Origin: Streptomyces rhizoryzae
GTDB taxonomy: Bacteria > Actinomycetota > Actinomycetes > Streptomycetales > Streptomycetaceae
Assembly: GCF_023155275.1 (NCBI RefSeq)
Contig: NZ_JALMUV010000008.1
Span: 1-64,000 of the forward strand
Direction: 5' to 3'
DNA length: 64,000 bases
Of this stretch, positions 1 through 9,939 are shown in pieces. A program made the position numbers and the translations under genes. Under the pieces are notes generated by a model that did not search any database, had not been told where the DNA came from, and was given only the letters and a program-made list of their open reading frames with translations. The number at the start of each line of letters is the position of its first letter. The first letter of the stretch is position 1.

Positions 1-2638
<2,638 letters not shown>

Positions 2639-2642
<4 letters not shown>

Positions 2643-3322
2643 CCTCTCCCCCGCCCGACACCGCGCCCATCCTGATCGTCGACGACATGGAGGAGAACCT
2701 CGTCGCCCTGGAAGCCGTCCTGGGCTCCCTGACCACCAAGGTCGTCCGCGCCCGCTCCGGCGAGGAGGCGCTCAAGGCGATGCTCCGCGAGGAGTTCGCG
2801 GTGGTCCTCATCGACGTCCTGATGCCCGGGATGAACGGCTTCGAGACCGCCGCCAACATCAAGGGCCTGGACCAGACCAAGGACGTCCCGGTCATCCTCC
2901 TCACCGGCGCGTCCGTGGACCCCAACTACGCCTACCGCGGCTACACCGTCGGCGCCGCCGACTTCCTCATCAAGCCCTTCGACCCCTGGCTGCTGCGCAC
3001 CAAGGTCAACGTCTTCCTCGACCTCTACCGCAAGAACCGCCAACTGGCCGCGCAGGCCGAGCAGTTGAAGCGCCTGCTGACCTCCGGGGGCCAGCCGCCC
3101 GACCACACCCCCGGCCCGTCCGCCCGCCGCCTCGCGGGCGCCCCGGACCGGCCGCGGGAACCGGCCGGCGACGAGGACCGGCTCTCCGACATCGCCGGCA
3201 GCCTCGTCCAGATCGAACTCCTCCTCCGGGACGCCCGGGACGCCTCCGCCGCCGACCTCGCCGACCGCATCGCCGCGCTGGAGGAGTCGGTGGAGCGCCT
3301 GAGGGCGGACCGGCTGGCGTGA
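2639..3322 (+). CDS. Orphan response regulator, receiver plus coiled coil (OsaB-like)
   Basis: The 227-residue protein has a receiver domain (about 9-125) with acidic pocket D15/D16, phospho-acceptor D59 in VVLIDVLMPGMNG and the Lys of FLIKPFDP. A helical region rich in Leu, Arg and Gln follows, then a disordered Pro/Arg stretch and a final acidic helix. There is no DNA-binding domain, so the output is probably a protein contact. It starts inside the stop codon of the kinase gene (ATGA), so the two are translationally coupled and phosphotransfer from the kinase is likely. The shape resembles OsaB of S. coelicolor; the assignment is by architecture only. Confidence 0.88.
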
Positions 3323-3350
3323 GACCGCCGCCGCGCCCCGGCTCCCGCCG

Positions 3351-3902
3351 TCAGGCGGCGGCCCGGCTCAGGCCGAGCACGGCCAGCTCCGGGTCCTCCC
3401 TGAGCTTGGCCAGGGCGCGCGAGACGGCGCTCTTGACCGTGCCGACCGAGACCTCCATGACCTCGGCGGTCCGGGCCTCGCTGAGGTCCTCGTAGTACCG
3501 CAGGACGACCATCGCGCGCTGCCGGGCGGGCAGCCGCATGATCGCGCGCCACATCGCGTCGCGCAGCCCCTGGAGCTCCGCCGGGTCCGGCGCGGGCACC
3601 GGGTCCGGCTCGGGCAGCTCGTCGCAGGCGAATTCCTCGACCCGGCGCTTGCGCCACTGGGAGGTGCGGGTGTTGATCAGCGCGCGGCGGACGTAGCCGT
3701 CCAGCGCGCGGTGGTCCTCGATGCGCTCCCAGGCCACGTACGTCTTGGTGAGTGCGGTCTGGAGGAGGTCCTCGGCGTCGTTCGGGTTCGAGGACAGGGA
3801 CCGCGCGGCGCGCAGCAGGACCGGCCCCCGGGCCCGTACGTAGGACGCGAACGACGGGAACGCCGCGGGCGTCGAGGCGCTTGTGCACACTGACGTGGTC
3901 AT
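3351..3902 (-). CDS. SigE-family ECF RNA polymerase sigma factor
   Basis: This 183-residue protein has sigma region 2 (SYVRARGPVLLRAARSL, then DAEDLLQTALTKTYVAW) and region 4 (LPARQRAMVVLRYYEDLS, then VSVGTVKSAVSRALAKLRE). These are the hallmarks of the actinobacterial SigE-type ECF group. The ATG at 3902 (MTTSV) fits the usual family N-terminus; an in-frame upstream extension is Arg/Pro-rich and probably untranslated. It is convergent with the response regulator gene and no anti-sigma gene sits beside it. Its targets cannot be told from the sequence. Confidence 0.9.
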   Translation of the reverse strand: MTTSVCTSASTPAAFPSFASYVRARGPVLLRAARSLSSNPNDAEDLLQTALTKTYVAWERIEDHRALDGYVRRALINTRTSQWRKRRVEEFACDELPEPDPVPAPDPAELQGLRDAMWRAIMRLPARQRAMVVLRYYEDLSEARTAEVMEVSVGTVKSAVSRALAKLREDPELAVLGLSRAAA

Positions 3903-4060
3903 GCGCTCCACGCTAGAAGCGGCCCGGCCCGCGGGCGTCGGCCCAGGGTGCCGAAGCGGCGTCCCCCTCAAGTTGTACGGGTCCGGCCTTCCCCACCTCC
4001 TCAGGGGGGAGCGCGCGGGGCCGTCCCCTAGGGGCAGGCCCCGGCCGGCCGCTGCCCCGG

Positions 4061-5227
4061 CTACCCCGCCCGCCCCAGCACCACTCCCGAGGTGGGGACG
4101 CCGGTGCCCGCGGTGACGAGGACGTGGGCGGGGCCGGGGACCTGGTTGGGGCTGGTGCCGCGGAGCTGGCGGACGGCCTCGGCCAGGCCGTTCATCCCGT
4201 GCAGGTACGCCTCGCCGAGCTGGCCGCCGTGGGTGTTCAGGGGCAGCGTGCCGGCGGCGACGAGGTCGGCGGCCTCGCCGCGGCCGCAGAAGCCGAACTC
4301 CTCCAGCTGCATCAGCACGAAGGGGGTGAAGTGGTCGTAGAGGATGGCGACGTCGATGTCGGCGGGGGCCAGGCCCGAGGTGCGCCAGAGCTGGCGGGCG
4401 ACCACGCCCATCTCGGGCAGGCCGGTGAGGTCGTCGCGGTAGAAGCTGGTCATCTGCTCCTGGGCGCGGCCGGCGCCCTGGGCCGCGGCGGTGATCAGCG
4501 CGGGCGGGTGCGGCAGGTCGCGGGCCCGTTCGGCGGAGGTCACCACGAGCGCCTGGGCGCCGTCGGTCTCCTGGCAGCAGTCCAGCAGCCGCAGCGGTTC
4601 GGCGATCCAGCGGGACGCGGCGTGGTCGGCGAGGGTGATCGGCTTGCCGTGGAAGTACGCGGCCGGGTTGGTGGCGGCGTACCGGCGGTCGGTGACCGCG
4701 ACGTGCCCGAAGACCTCCGGGGCCAGCCCGTAGGTGTGGAGGTAGCGGCGGGCGGCCATGGCGACCCAGGAGGCGGGGGTGAGCAGGCCGAACGGGAGGT
4801 TCCAGCCGAGCGCGGTGCCCTCGGCGGACGGTTCGCGCCGCTGGACGCCGGCGCCGAAGCGGCGGCCGGAGCGCTCGTTGAAGGCGCGGTAGCAGACCAC
4901 CACGTCCGCCAGGCCGGCGGTGACCGCGAGGGCCGCCTGCTGGACGGTGGCGCAGGCCGCGCCGCCGCCGTAGTGGACGCGGGAGAAGAACGTCAGCTCG
5001 CCCATCCCGGCCGCCTGGGCGACGGTGATCTCGGGGTTGGTGTCCATGGTGAAGGTGACCAGGCCGTCGGCGTCGGCGGGGGTCAGCCCGGCGTCGGCCA
5101 GCGCGGCCTGCACCGCTTCGACGGCGAGGGTGAGTTCGCTGCGGCCGGAGTCCTTGGAGAACTCGGTGGCGCCGATGCCGACGATCGCGGCCCGGCCGCC
5201 GAGGGTGTCGGCGCGGTGGCGGGTCAC
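4061..5227 (-). CDS. ltp2: Thiolase-fold lipid-transfer protein, Ltp2-like steroid aldolase
   Basis: The 388-residue protein has a thiolase fold of the SCP2/lipid-transfer type, opening with AAIVGIGATEFSKDSGRS and ending with NTHGGQLGEAYLHGMNG and a glycine-rich C-terminus. In mycobacteria Ltp2 docks on the DUF35 domain of ChsH2 and performs the retro-aldol cleavage that releases propionyl-CoA from the 17-hydroxy steroid CoA ester, giving androstenedione. The GTG start overlaps the chsH1 stop (GTGA), and it is the last gene of the operon. The presence of chsH1 and chsH2 partners makes the Ltp2 role much more likely than a generic acetyltransferase, but the substrate is inferred. Confidence 0.85.
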   Translation of the reverse strand: MTRHRADTLGGRAAIVGIGATEFSKDSGRSELTLAVEAVQAALADAGLTPADADGLVTFTMDTNPEITVAQAAGMGELTFFSRVHYGGGAACATVQQAALAVTAGLADVVVCYRAFNERSGRRFGAGVQRREPSAEGTALGWNLPFGLLTPASWVAMAARRYLHTYGLAPEVFGHVAVTDRRYAATNPAAYFHGKPITLADHAASRWIAEPLRLLDCCQETDGAQALVVTSAERARDLPHPPALITAAAQGAGRAQEQMTSFYRDDLTGLPEMGVVARQLWRTSGLAPADIDVAILYDHFTPFVLMQLEEFGFCGRGEAADLVAAGTLPLNTHGGQLGEAYLHGMNGLAEAVRQLRGTSPNQVPGPAHVLVTAGTGVPTSGVVLGRAG

Positions 5228-5694
5228 CGGTCCGCCGCCGGCCGCTCGGCGGGCACGGTGACGGTGACCGTTCCGGTGACGTGGTGGCCCAGGCCGTTGG
5301 TGCCGGTGATCCGCACCTCGGCGGTGTCGCCGTCGGCGGCGGTGACCGTGCCGCGCAACACCATGGTGTCGCCCGGGTAGTTGGGCGCGCCGAGCCGGAT
5401 GGCGACCTTGCGCAGCACGGCGCGGGGGCCGAAGTGGTCGGTGACGTAGCGGCCGACCAGGCCGTTGGTGGTCAGGATGTTCATGAAGATGTCCGGGGAG
5501 CCCTTCTCCCGGGCCGCCTCGGCGTCGTGGTGCACGTCCTGGTAGTCGCGGGAGGCCAGGGCCCCGGCGACGATCAGGGTGCGGGTGACGGGGACGGTCA
5601 GCGGCGGGAGGTCGGTCCCCGGGGCGGGCGGGGCGGACCGCTCCCCGGGTGTCCCGGTCCCGGTCGGCCCGCCCAGGGCGGCTTCGGTGCTCAT
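5224..5694 (-). CDS. chsH1: ChsH1-like MaoC enoyl-CoA hydratase subunit
   Basis: This is a 156-residue single hot-dog protein. The motif RDYQDVHHD contains the Asp-x4-His catalytic pair (D50, H55) expected of the active subunit in the ChsH1-ChsH2 heteromer. GSPDIFMNILTTNGLVGRYV closely resembles mycobacterial ChsH1. In that complex the enzyme hydrates 3-oxo-4,17-pregnadiene-20-carboxyl-CoA in cholesterol side-chain removal. The first ~30 residues are a Gly/Pro-rich tail not needed for the fold. It overlaps both neighbours by four bases (ATGA with the dehydrogenase upstream, GTGA with ltp2), which points to one coupled transcript. Confidence 0.88.
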   Translation of the reverse strand: MSTEAALGGPTGTGTPGERSAPPAPGTDLPPLTVPVTRTLIVAGALASRDYQDVHHDAEAAREKGSPDIFMNILTTNGLVGRYVTDHFGPRAVLRKVAIRLGAPNYPGDTMVLRGTVTAADGDTAEVRITGTNGLGHHVTGTVTVTVPAERPAADR

Positions 5695-6773
5695 GCCTCG
5701 GGCTCCTTCGTCAGCAGTGCGCCCAGTTCCTCCAGGAGTTCGGCGCCCGCGCCCAGGTACGCGTCGAGCTGCCGCCCCCACAGGAAGTGCCGGTGCACGG
5801 GGTGGTCGAGGTCCGCGCCGAGGCCGCCGTGCAGGTGCTGGCCGGTGTGCACCACCCGCTTGCCGGCCTCGGAGGCCCACCAGGCCGCGGTCAGCGCGTG
5901 CGGGCCGGCGGCCAGGCCCGCGTCCCGGCGCCAGGCGGCCTCGTAGGCGGTGACGCGGATCGCCTCGGTGTCCATGTACGCCTCCGCCGCGCGGAGCTGG
6001 ACGCCCTGGTTGGCGGCGAGCGGGCGGCCGAACTGCTCGCGGGTGGTGGTGTGCGCCACCGCGCGGGCCAGCGCGCCCGCGCAGACCCCGGCCTGGAGCC
6101 CGGCGAAGGCGGTGCGGGCGGCCCCCAGGACGTCGTCGTGGGCCGCCGGGCCGTCGCCCAGCGGCTCGGCCGGTGCGTCGTCCAGGGTCAGCCGCCCCGC
6201 CGACCAGGGGGCGGTGGTGGCCACCGGCTCGACGCCGACGCCGGGGTCGCCGGTCCGGACCAGCCACAGCCGCCGCCCGGCGTCCGGGACCAGCACCAGC
6301 GTCGCCGCGCACAGCCAGGGCACGACGGGGACGGCCCCGGTCAGCCGGGTCCGGTCGGCCGGCCGCGCGCGGCCGGTGTCCGGACCGGCGGCGGGGCGGG
6401 CGGCGACCCGGGGTGCCCCGCCCCGGGGGAACGCCCCGGTGGCCACCTCCGTGCCGTCCCGCAGCCCGGGCAGCAGCCGGGCCCGCTGCTCCGCGGTGCC
6501 GTGCGCGCGGACGGCCAGCAGCCCGTAGGCGCAGCTGGCCGCGAACGGCACCTGGGCGGTCGTCCGGCCCTGCTCCTCCAGCATCAGCACCAGGCCCAGC
6601 AGCCCGGTCTCCTCCGCCGCGCCCGGCAGTCCGGCCGCGCACAGCGCCTTCCACAGCGCGTCGTCGGTGGCCGTCCCGAGCGCGGCCAGCCGCTCCGGCG
6701 TGGCGAGGTCGCCGAAGACCTCCGCCGCCAGGGCGCGCGCGGCCCGCTGCTCCTCCGTGGGCGTGAAGTCCAC
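5691..6773 (-). CDS. chsE1: Acyl-CoA dehydrogenase, ChsE1 (FadE28)-like subunit
   Basis: This 360-residue acyl-CoA dehydrogenase starts with VDFTPTEEQRAARAL at a GTG one base after the chsH2 stop. The C-terminal helical domain carries TREQFGRPLA and HLHGGLGADLDHP, used for FAD and tetramer contacts. The position where ordinary members have the catalytic Glu falls in FAGLQAGVCAG, with no Glu. That fits the non-catalytic partner in mycobacterial alpha2-beta2 steroid dehydrogenases (FadE28 paired with FadE29). The neighbouring ChsE2-like gene keeps a Glu at this site, so the two probably form one heteromeric enzyme for C3 side-chain dehydrogenation. Confidence 0.82.
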   Translation of the reverse strand: MDFTPTEEQRAARALAAEVFGDLATPERLAALGTATDDALWKALCAAGLPGAAEETGLLGLVLMLEEQGRTTAQVPFAASCAYGLLAVRAHGTAEQRARLLPGLRDGTEVATGAFPRGGAPRVAARPAAGPDTGRARPADRTRLTGAVPVVPWLCAATLVLVPDAGRRLWLVRTGDPGVGVEPVATTAPWSAGRLTLDDAPAEPLGDGPAAHDDVLGAARTAFAGLQAGVCAGALARAVAHTTTREQFGRPLAANQGVQLRAAEAYMDTEAIRVTAYEAAWRRDAGLAAGPHALTAAWWASEAGKRVVHTGQHLHGGLGADLDHPVHRHFLWGRQLDAYLGAGAELLEELGALLTKEPEA

Positions 6774-6774
6774 C

Positions 6775-7776
6775 TCAGCCCTCCCCGCCCGGGAGCGCCG
6801 CGTCCGGTGCCCCGCCGGACGTCGCGCCGCCCCGGAAGACCGGGAGCACCACCTCCTCGTCGACCCGCAGGAACTCCAGCCGCACCGGCATCCCGATCCG
6901 CACCTCGTCGTACCGCACACCGGTGACGTTGCTGACCATCCGCACCCCTTCCGCCAGCTCGATCAGCCCGACCGCGTAGGGCGGGTCGAAGGCCGGGAAG
7001 GGCGGGTGGTGCAGCACCACGTACGAGTAGACGGTGCCCGCGCCGCTCGCCTCGACGGTGTCCCACCGCGTGCCGCCGCACCGGTTGCAGCCGGGCAGCC
7101 AGGGGAACCGCAGGGCGCCGCAGCCGCCGCAGCGCTGGAGGAGCAGCTTGTGCTCGGCGACGCCCGCCCAGAACCCGGCGTTGTCGCGGTTGACGACGGG
7201 CCGCGGCCGCTCCCCGCGGGGGCGCGCGGCACCGTCCCGCTCCCGGGGAGCGGGGCGGGCGGCCGGGGCGTACTTGAGGATCCGGAAGCGGTGCGTCCCG
7301 GCCGGTTCGCCGTTGGCCCGGACGTCCATCCGGGTCGTGATGAAGTGGCCGGTGCCCAGTTTGGTGGTCTTGCGCGGGGAGACCGACTCGATCACCGCGT
7401 CGAAGGTGATCGCGTCGCCGGGCCGCAGGGGCCGCAGGTACTCCTGCTCGCAGTCGGTGGCGACGACCGAGGTGTAGCCCGCGCCGTCGAGCAGCGCGAA
7501 CAGCTCGTCGTGCGCGGGGCTGCGGCGCTGGTGGCCGGAGAGGCCGCCCATCGTCCACGCCTGGAGCATGGTGGGCGGGGCGACCGCGCCGGGGCCGCGG
7601 TAGGCCGGGTGGGCGTCGCCCATCGCCTCGCACCAGTGGCGGATCATCGCCGCGTTGACCGGGTCCTTGCCCACGCCCTCGGTGGCGGCCGGCCGCCCCG
7701 CGTACGCCGTGAGCGCTGCCTCGAACGCGGCGTCGCCGCCGGGGAGCCCCTCCCCGTCCCGCCCCTGCCCCGTCAC
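6775..7776 (-). CDS. chsH2: ChsH2-like MaoC-DUF35 fusion protein
   Basis: The 333-residue protein fuses an N-terminal hot-dog MaoC domain (about 15-165, with KDPVNAAMIRHWCEAMGD) to a C-terminal DUF35 domain (about 195-310). The DUF35 part has a zinc ribbon CGGCGALRFPWLPGCNRCGG (two CxxC pairs) followed by an OB-fold. This exact order occurs in mycobacterial ChsH2, whose MaoC half partners ChsH1 and whose DUF35 half recruits Ltp2. The GTG start at 7776 overlaps the stop of the upstream dehydrogenase (GTGA). The Ala/Arg-rich linker (about 165-190) is longer than needed and probably flexible. Confidence 0.86.
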   Translation of the reverse strand: MTGQGRDGEGLPGGDAAFEAALTAYAGRPAATEGVGKDPVNAAMIRHWCEAMGDAHPAYRGPGAVAPPTMLQAWTMGGLSGHQRRSPAHDELFALLDGAGYTSVVATDCEQEYLRPLRPGDAITFDAVIESVSPRKTTKLGTGHFITTRMDVRANGEPAGTHRFRILKYAPAARPAPRERDGAARPRGERPRPVVNRDNAGFWAGVAEHKLLLQRCGGCGALRFPWLPGCNRCGGTRWDTVEASGAGTVYSYVVLHHPPFPAFDPPYAVGLIELAEGVRMVSNVTGVRYDEVRIGMPVRLEFLRVDEEVVLPVFRGGATSGGAPDAALPGGEG

Positions 7777-8990
7777 CGCCGCCGCCCCTTCCGCATCCCG
7801 AGCCGCATCGTGGCCACGATCTCCCGCTGGACCTCGCTCACACCGCCCCCGAAGGTGTTGATCTGGGCGGCGCGGTTCATCCGCTCCAGCTCGCCGTCCC
7901 CGTAGGCGCCCGGGGACCCGGCCCGCAGGAGCGCGGTGTCGCCGACCACCTCCTGGCACATCCGGTAGACCTCGACCGTGCTCTCGGTACCGGCGAACTT
8001 GACCCCGCTGGCGTCCCCCGGGCTCAGCGTCCCGGCGCCGACATCGCCGACCAGCCGCCAGTTCAGCAGCCGGGTGGCGGCCAGCCGGGCGTGCGCCTCG
8101 GCCAGCCGGGACCGCACCCAGGGGCGGTCGGCCGGCCGCTGCCCGGTGGCCGGGTCCGGCGTCCGGGCGTGCGCCAGCGCGGCCTCGTAGGCGTCCTCGG
8201 CCTGCATGCCGAGGGCGGCCAGCGCGACGCGTTCGTGGTTGAGCTGGTTGGTGATCAGCGGCCAGCCGCCGTTCTCCTCGCCGACGAGGTTCCCGTAGGG
8301 GACGCGCACCCCGTCGTAGTAGGTGGCGGTCGTCCGCAGCCCGCCGACCGTCTCGATCGGCGTCCAGGAGAAGCCGGGCACGTCGGTCGGTACGAGGAGG
8401 ATCGAGATGCCGCGGTGCTTGGGGGCGCCGGGGTCGGTGCGGCAGGCGAGCCAGATCCAGTCGGCCTGGTGGGCGTTGCTGGTGAAGCTCTTGCTGCCGT
8501 CGATCAGCCAGTGGTGCCCGGTGCCGGCCGCGCCGCCCGGCCCCCGCGCCGCCCCCTCTTCCGGCAGCGCCCCCGCCGCCTTCACCGCGCGGGTCCGCAG
8601 CGACGCCAGGTCGGTGCCGGCCTCCGGTTCCGTGTAGCCGATCGCGAAGACCAGTTCGCCCCGGAGGATGCGCGGCAGGAAGAAGTCCTTCTGGTGCGGG
8701 GTCCCGTACTTCATCAGGGTCGGCCCGACGGTGTTCAGGGTGACCATCGAGACCGGCGCGCCCGCCCGGTACGCCTCGTCGAAGAAGACGAACTGCTCGT
8801 CGGGGCCGCGCCCCCGGCCGCCGTACGCGGTCGGCCAGCCCAGGCCCAGCAGGCCGTCGGCGCCGATCCGGCGGAGCACCGCGCGCTGCGCCGCCGGCTC
8901 GGCGGCCGGGCCGTCGGGCATCAGCGCGCGGAAGTAGTCGCGGAGTTCGGCGCGCAGCCGCTGCTGGCGGGGGGTGGGGGCGAGGTGCAC
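7773..8990 (-). CDS. chsE2: Acyl-CoA dehydrogenase, ChsE2 (FadE29)-like catalytic subunit
   Basis: First gene of the operon, 405 residues. GWPTAYGGRG, GYTEPEAGTDLASLRTRA and YRMCQEVVGD mark an acyl-CoA dehydrogenase. A Glu in NQLNHERVALAALG (about residue 253) sits where FadE29 has its catalytic base. A low-complexity insert of about 20 Gly/Ala residues interrupts the middle beta domain. The GTG at 8990 (VHLAPTPRQQ) is preceded by GAAGGAAGG; an upstream in-frame extension runs through an inverted repeat and is unlikely to be translated. With the ChsE1-like gene it should form the heterotetramer acting on the three-carbon steroid side chain. Confidence 0.85.
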   Translation of the reverse strand: MHLAPTPRQQRLRAELRDYFRALMPDGPAAEPAAQRAVLRRIGADGLLGLGWPTAYGGRGRGPDEQFVFFDEAYRAGAPVSMVTLNTVGPTLMKYGTPHQKDFFLPRILRGELVFAIGYTEPEAGTDLASLRTRAVKAAGALPEEGAARGPGGAAGTGHHWLIDGSKSFTSNAHQADWIWLACRTDPGAPKHRGISILLVPTDVPGFSWTPIETVGGLRTTATYYDGVRVPYGNLVGEENGGWPLITNQLNHERVALAALGMQAEDAYEAALAHARTPDPATGQRPADRPWVRSRLAEAHARLAATRLLNWRLVGDVGAGTLSPGDASGVKFAGTESTVEVYRMCQEVVGDTALLRAGSPGAYGDGELERMNRAAQINTFGGGVSEVQREIVATMRLGMRKGRRR

Positions 8991-9028
8991 GTCGGCGGGC
9001 CTTCCTTCGGGTGACGGCCGTACGAACG

Positions 9029-9069
9029 AGCGAGCGGGTTCCTGACTGTCCGTCAGAAACCCGCTCGCT
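9029..9069. promoter_or_regulatory. 41-bp inverted repeat upstream of the steroid operon
   Basis: Two 18-base arms, AGCGAGCGGGTTCCTGAC (9029-9046) and GTCAGAAACCCGCTCGCT (9052-9069), are complementary except at one position and are separated by five bases. The core reads TGAC-tgtcc-GTCA. It lies about 40 bases upstream of the chsE2 start, where a repressor would cover the promoter or leader. A TetR-type operator (KstR-like control is usual for steroid genes) is a plausible reading. A leader hairpin is the alternative. No regulator gene is adjacent. Confidence 0.55.
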
Positions 9070-9174
9070 GTCAAGGTCCGCGCGGGGAACCCCAGAGCGG
9101 TCCACTTCCGTCCCCCGCGCGCGACCCCGCCTCACCCGCCGGTCAGCCGCCGCACGCGCGCACGGCGGACCGGC

Positions 9175-9480
9175 TCACCAGAGCCGGTGGAAGTCGACGT
9201 TGGCGTTGTCCTGGTCGATGACCGTGAAGCCGTGGCCGTTCACGCTGGCGGTGCTGTTCTGGTTGGACGCGCCGGGACCGTTGGCCACCTGCTGGCCGGT
9301 CGTGGAATTGCCGTGGTTGGCGTGGCCGACGCCGGTGCCCACCTGGCTGGTGGCGGCCGAGCTCGACCCGTTGCTCGCGAAGCCGCCGTTGTCGGCCTGT
9401 GCCACGCCGGTGCACAGCGCCGCTGCGAACGGCAGGGCGAGGGCGAGGGCGAGGACGCGGGCGGTACGGGTGCTTGCCAT
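9175..9480 (-). CDS. Small secreted Asn/Ser/Gly-rich protein
   Basis: A 101-residue protein with a clear signal peptide (MASTRTARVLALALALPFAA, cleavage near AQA-DNGG). The mature part of about 70 residues is rich in Asn, Ser, Gly and Gln, with spaced N/Q-containing blocks such as HGNSTTGQQVANGPGASNQN and a C-terminus ending FHRLW. There are no cysteines. The start is supported by GTAGGAGGAAC just upstream. I do not recognise a named family. The composition recalls self-assembling surface proteins (curlin- or rodlin-like spacing of Asn/Gln/Gly), but no firm motif match can be claimed. It is divergent from the PrimPol gene. Confidence 0.7.
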   Translation of the reverse strand: MASTRTARVLALALALPFAAALCTGVAQADNGGFASNGSSSAATSQVGTGVGHANHGNSTTGQQVANGPGASNQNSTASVNGHGFTVIDQDNANVDFHRLW

Positions 9481-9913
9481 GTCGTTCCTCCTACGGAAAC
9501 AGCTGCCAGCTGCTGGACTGCGGAATCGGATAAGCGGAGCGGGCCCTCCGGGCGCCGCCGGAGGAGAACCGGGCATCCGGTCCCGCTCCCGACGGCCGGC
9601 CCCGGCCGGTCCGTTGCAGCACTAACTCCATTGATTCACCGGGTAGTTGGCCGACCACCGCGGTACCTGCCTCGACGTCGCGACGACAGGATTGCCCACC
9701 GGGTCCCCGGCGAACCCGCCGTCCCGGGCCGATTCCCCCGCAAGCATGAGAAACCCCCGGTAAACCCCTACGCCCCCACTCGCGCCCCCGCGCCGCCCCG
9801 GTGATCCGCCACGGCCCGCCCGCCCCGGGGAAAGATCACCCCCGGCCCCCGCCGCACCCACCCGGCGCACAGCCGATCTTGACCCCGCGCCCACCCTCCC
9901 CCTCTTCCCTTTG

Positions 9914-9929
9914 TCGAACATTCGTACGA
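9914..9929. promoter_or_regulatory. LexA (SOS) box-like palindrome
   Basis: TCGAAC-ATTC-GTACGA differs by one base from the actinobacterial SOS box TCGAAC-N4-GTTCGA. It ends ten bases before the ATG of the PrimPol gene, so bound LexA would block expression. The site is seen directly. LexA control is inferred from the consensus and from the DNA-synthesis function of the downstream gene. Confidence 0.55.
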
Positions 9930-9939
9930 AAATGAAGCC

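Noticed and set aside
3903..4060. Short plus-strand ORF opposite the ECF sigma leader
   Set aside because: No RBS, no domain and overlap with the likely promoter region of the sigma factor.
4124..5380. Large open frame on the strand opposite ltp2 (418 codons)
   Set aside because: It is the mirror of a strongly coding gene in GC-rich DNA, has Gly/Val/Arg-biased composition and no domain.
9011..9074. Translation of the region upstream of 8990 as part of ChsE2
   Set aside because: The inverted repeat lies there, the added residues do not resemble the family, and a good RBS precedes GTG 8990.
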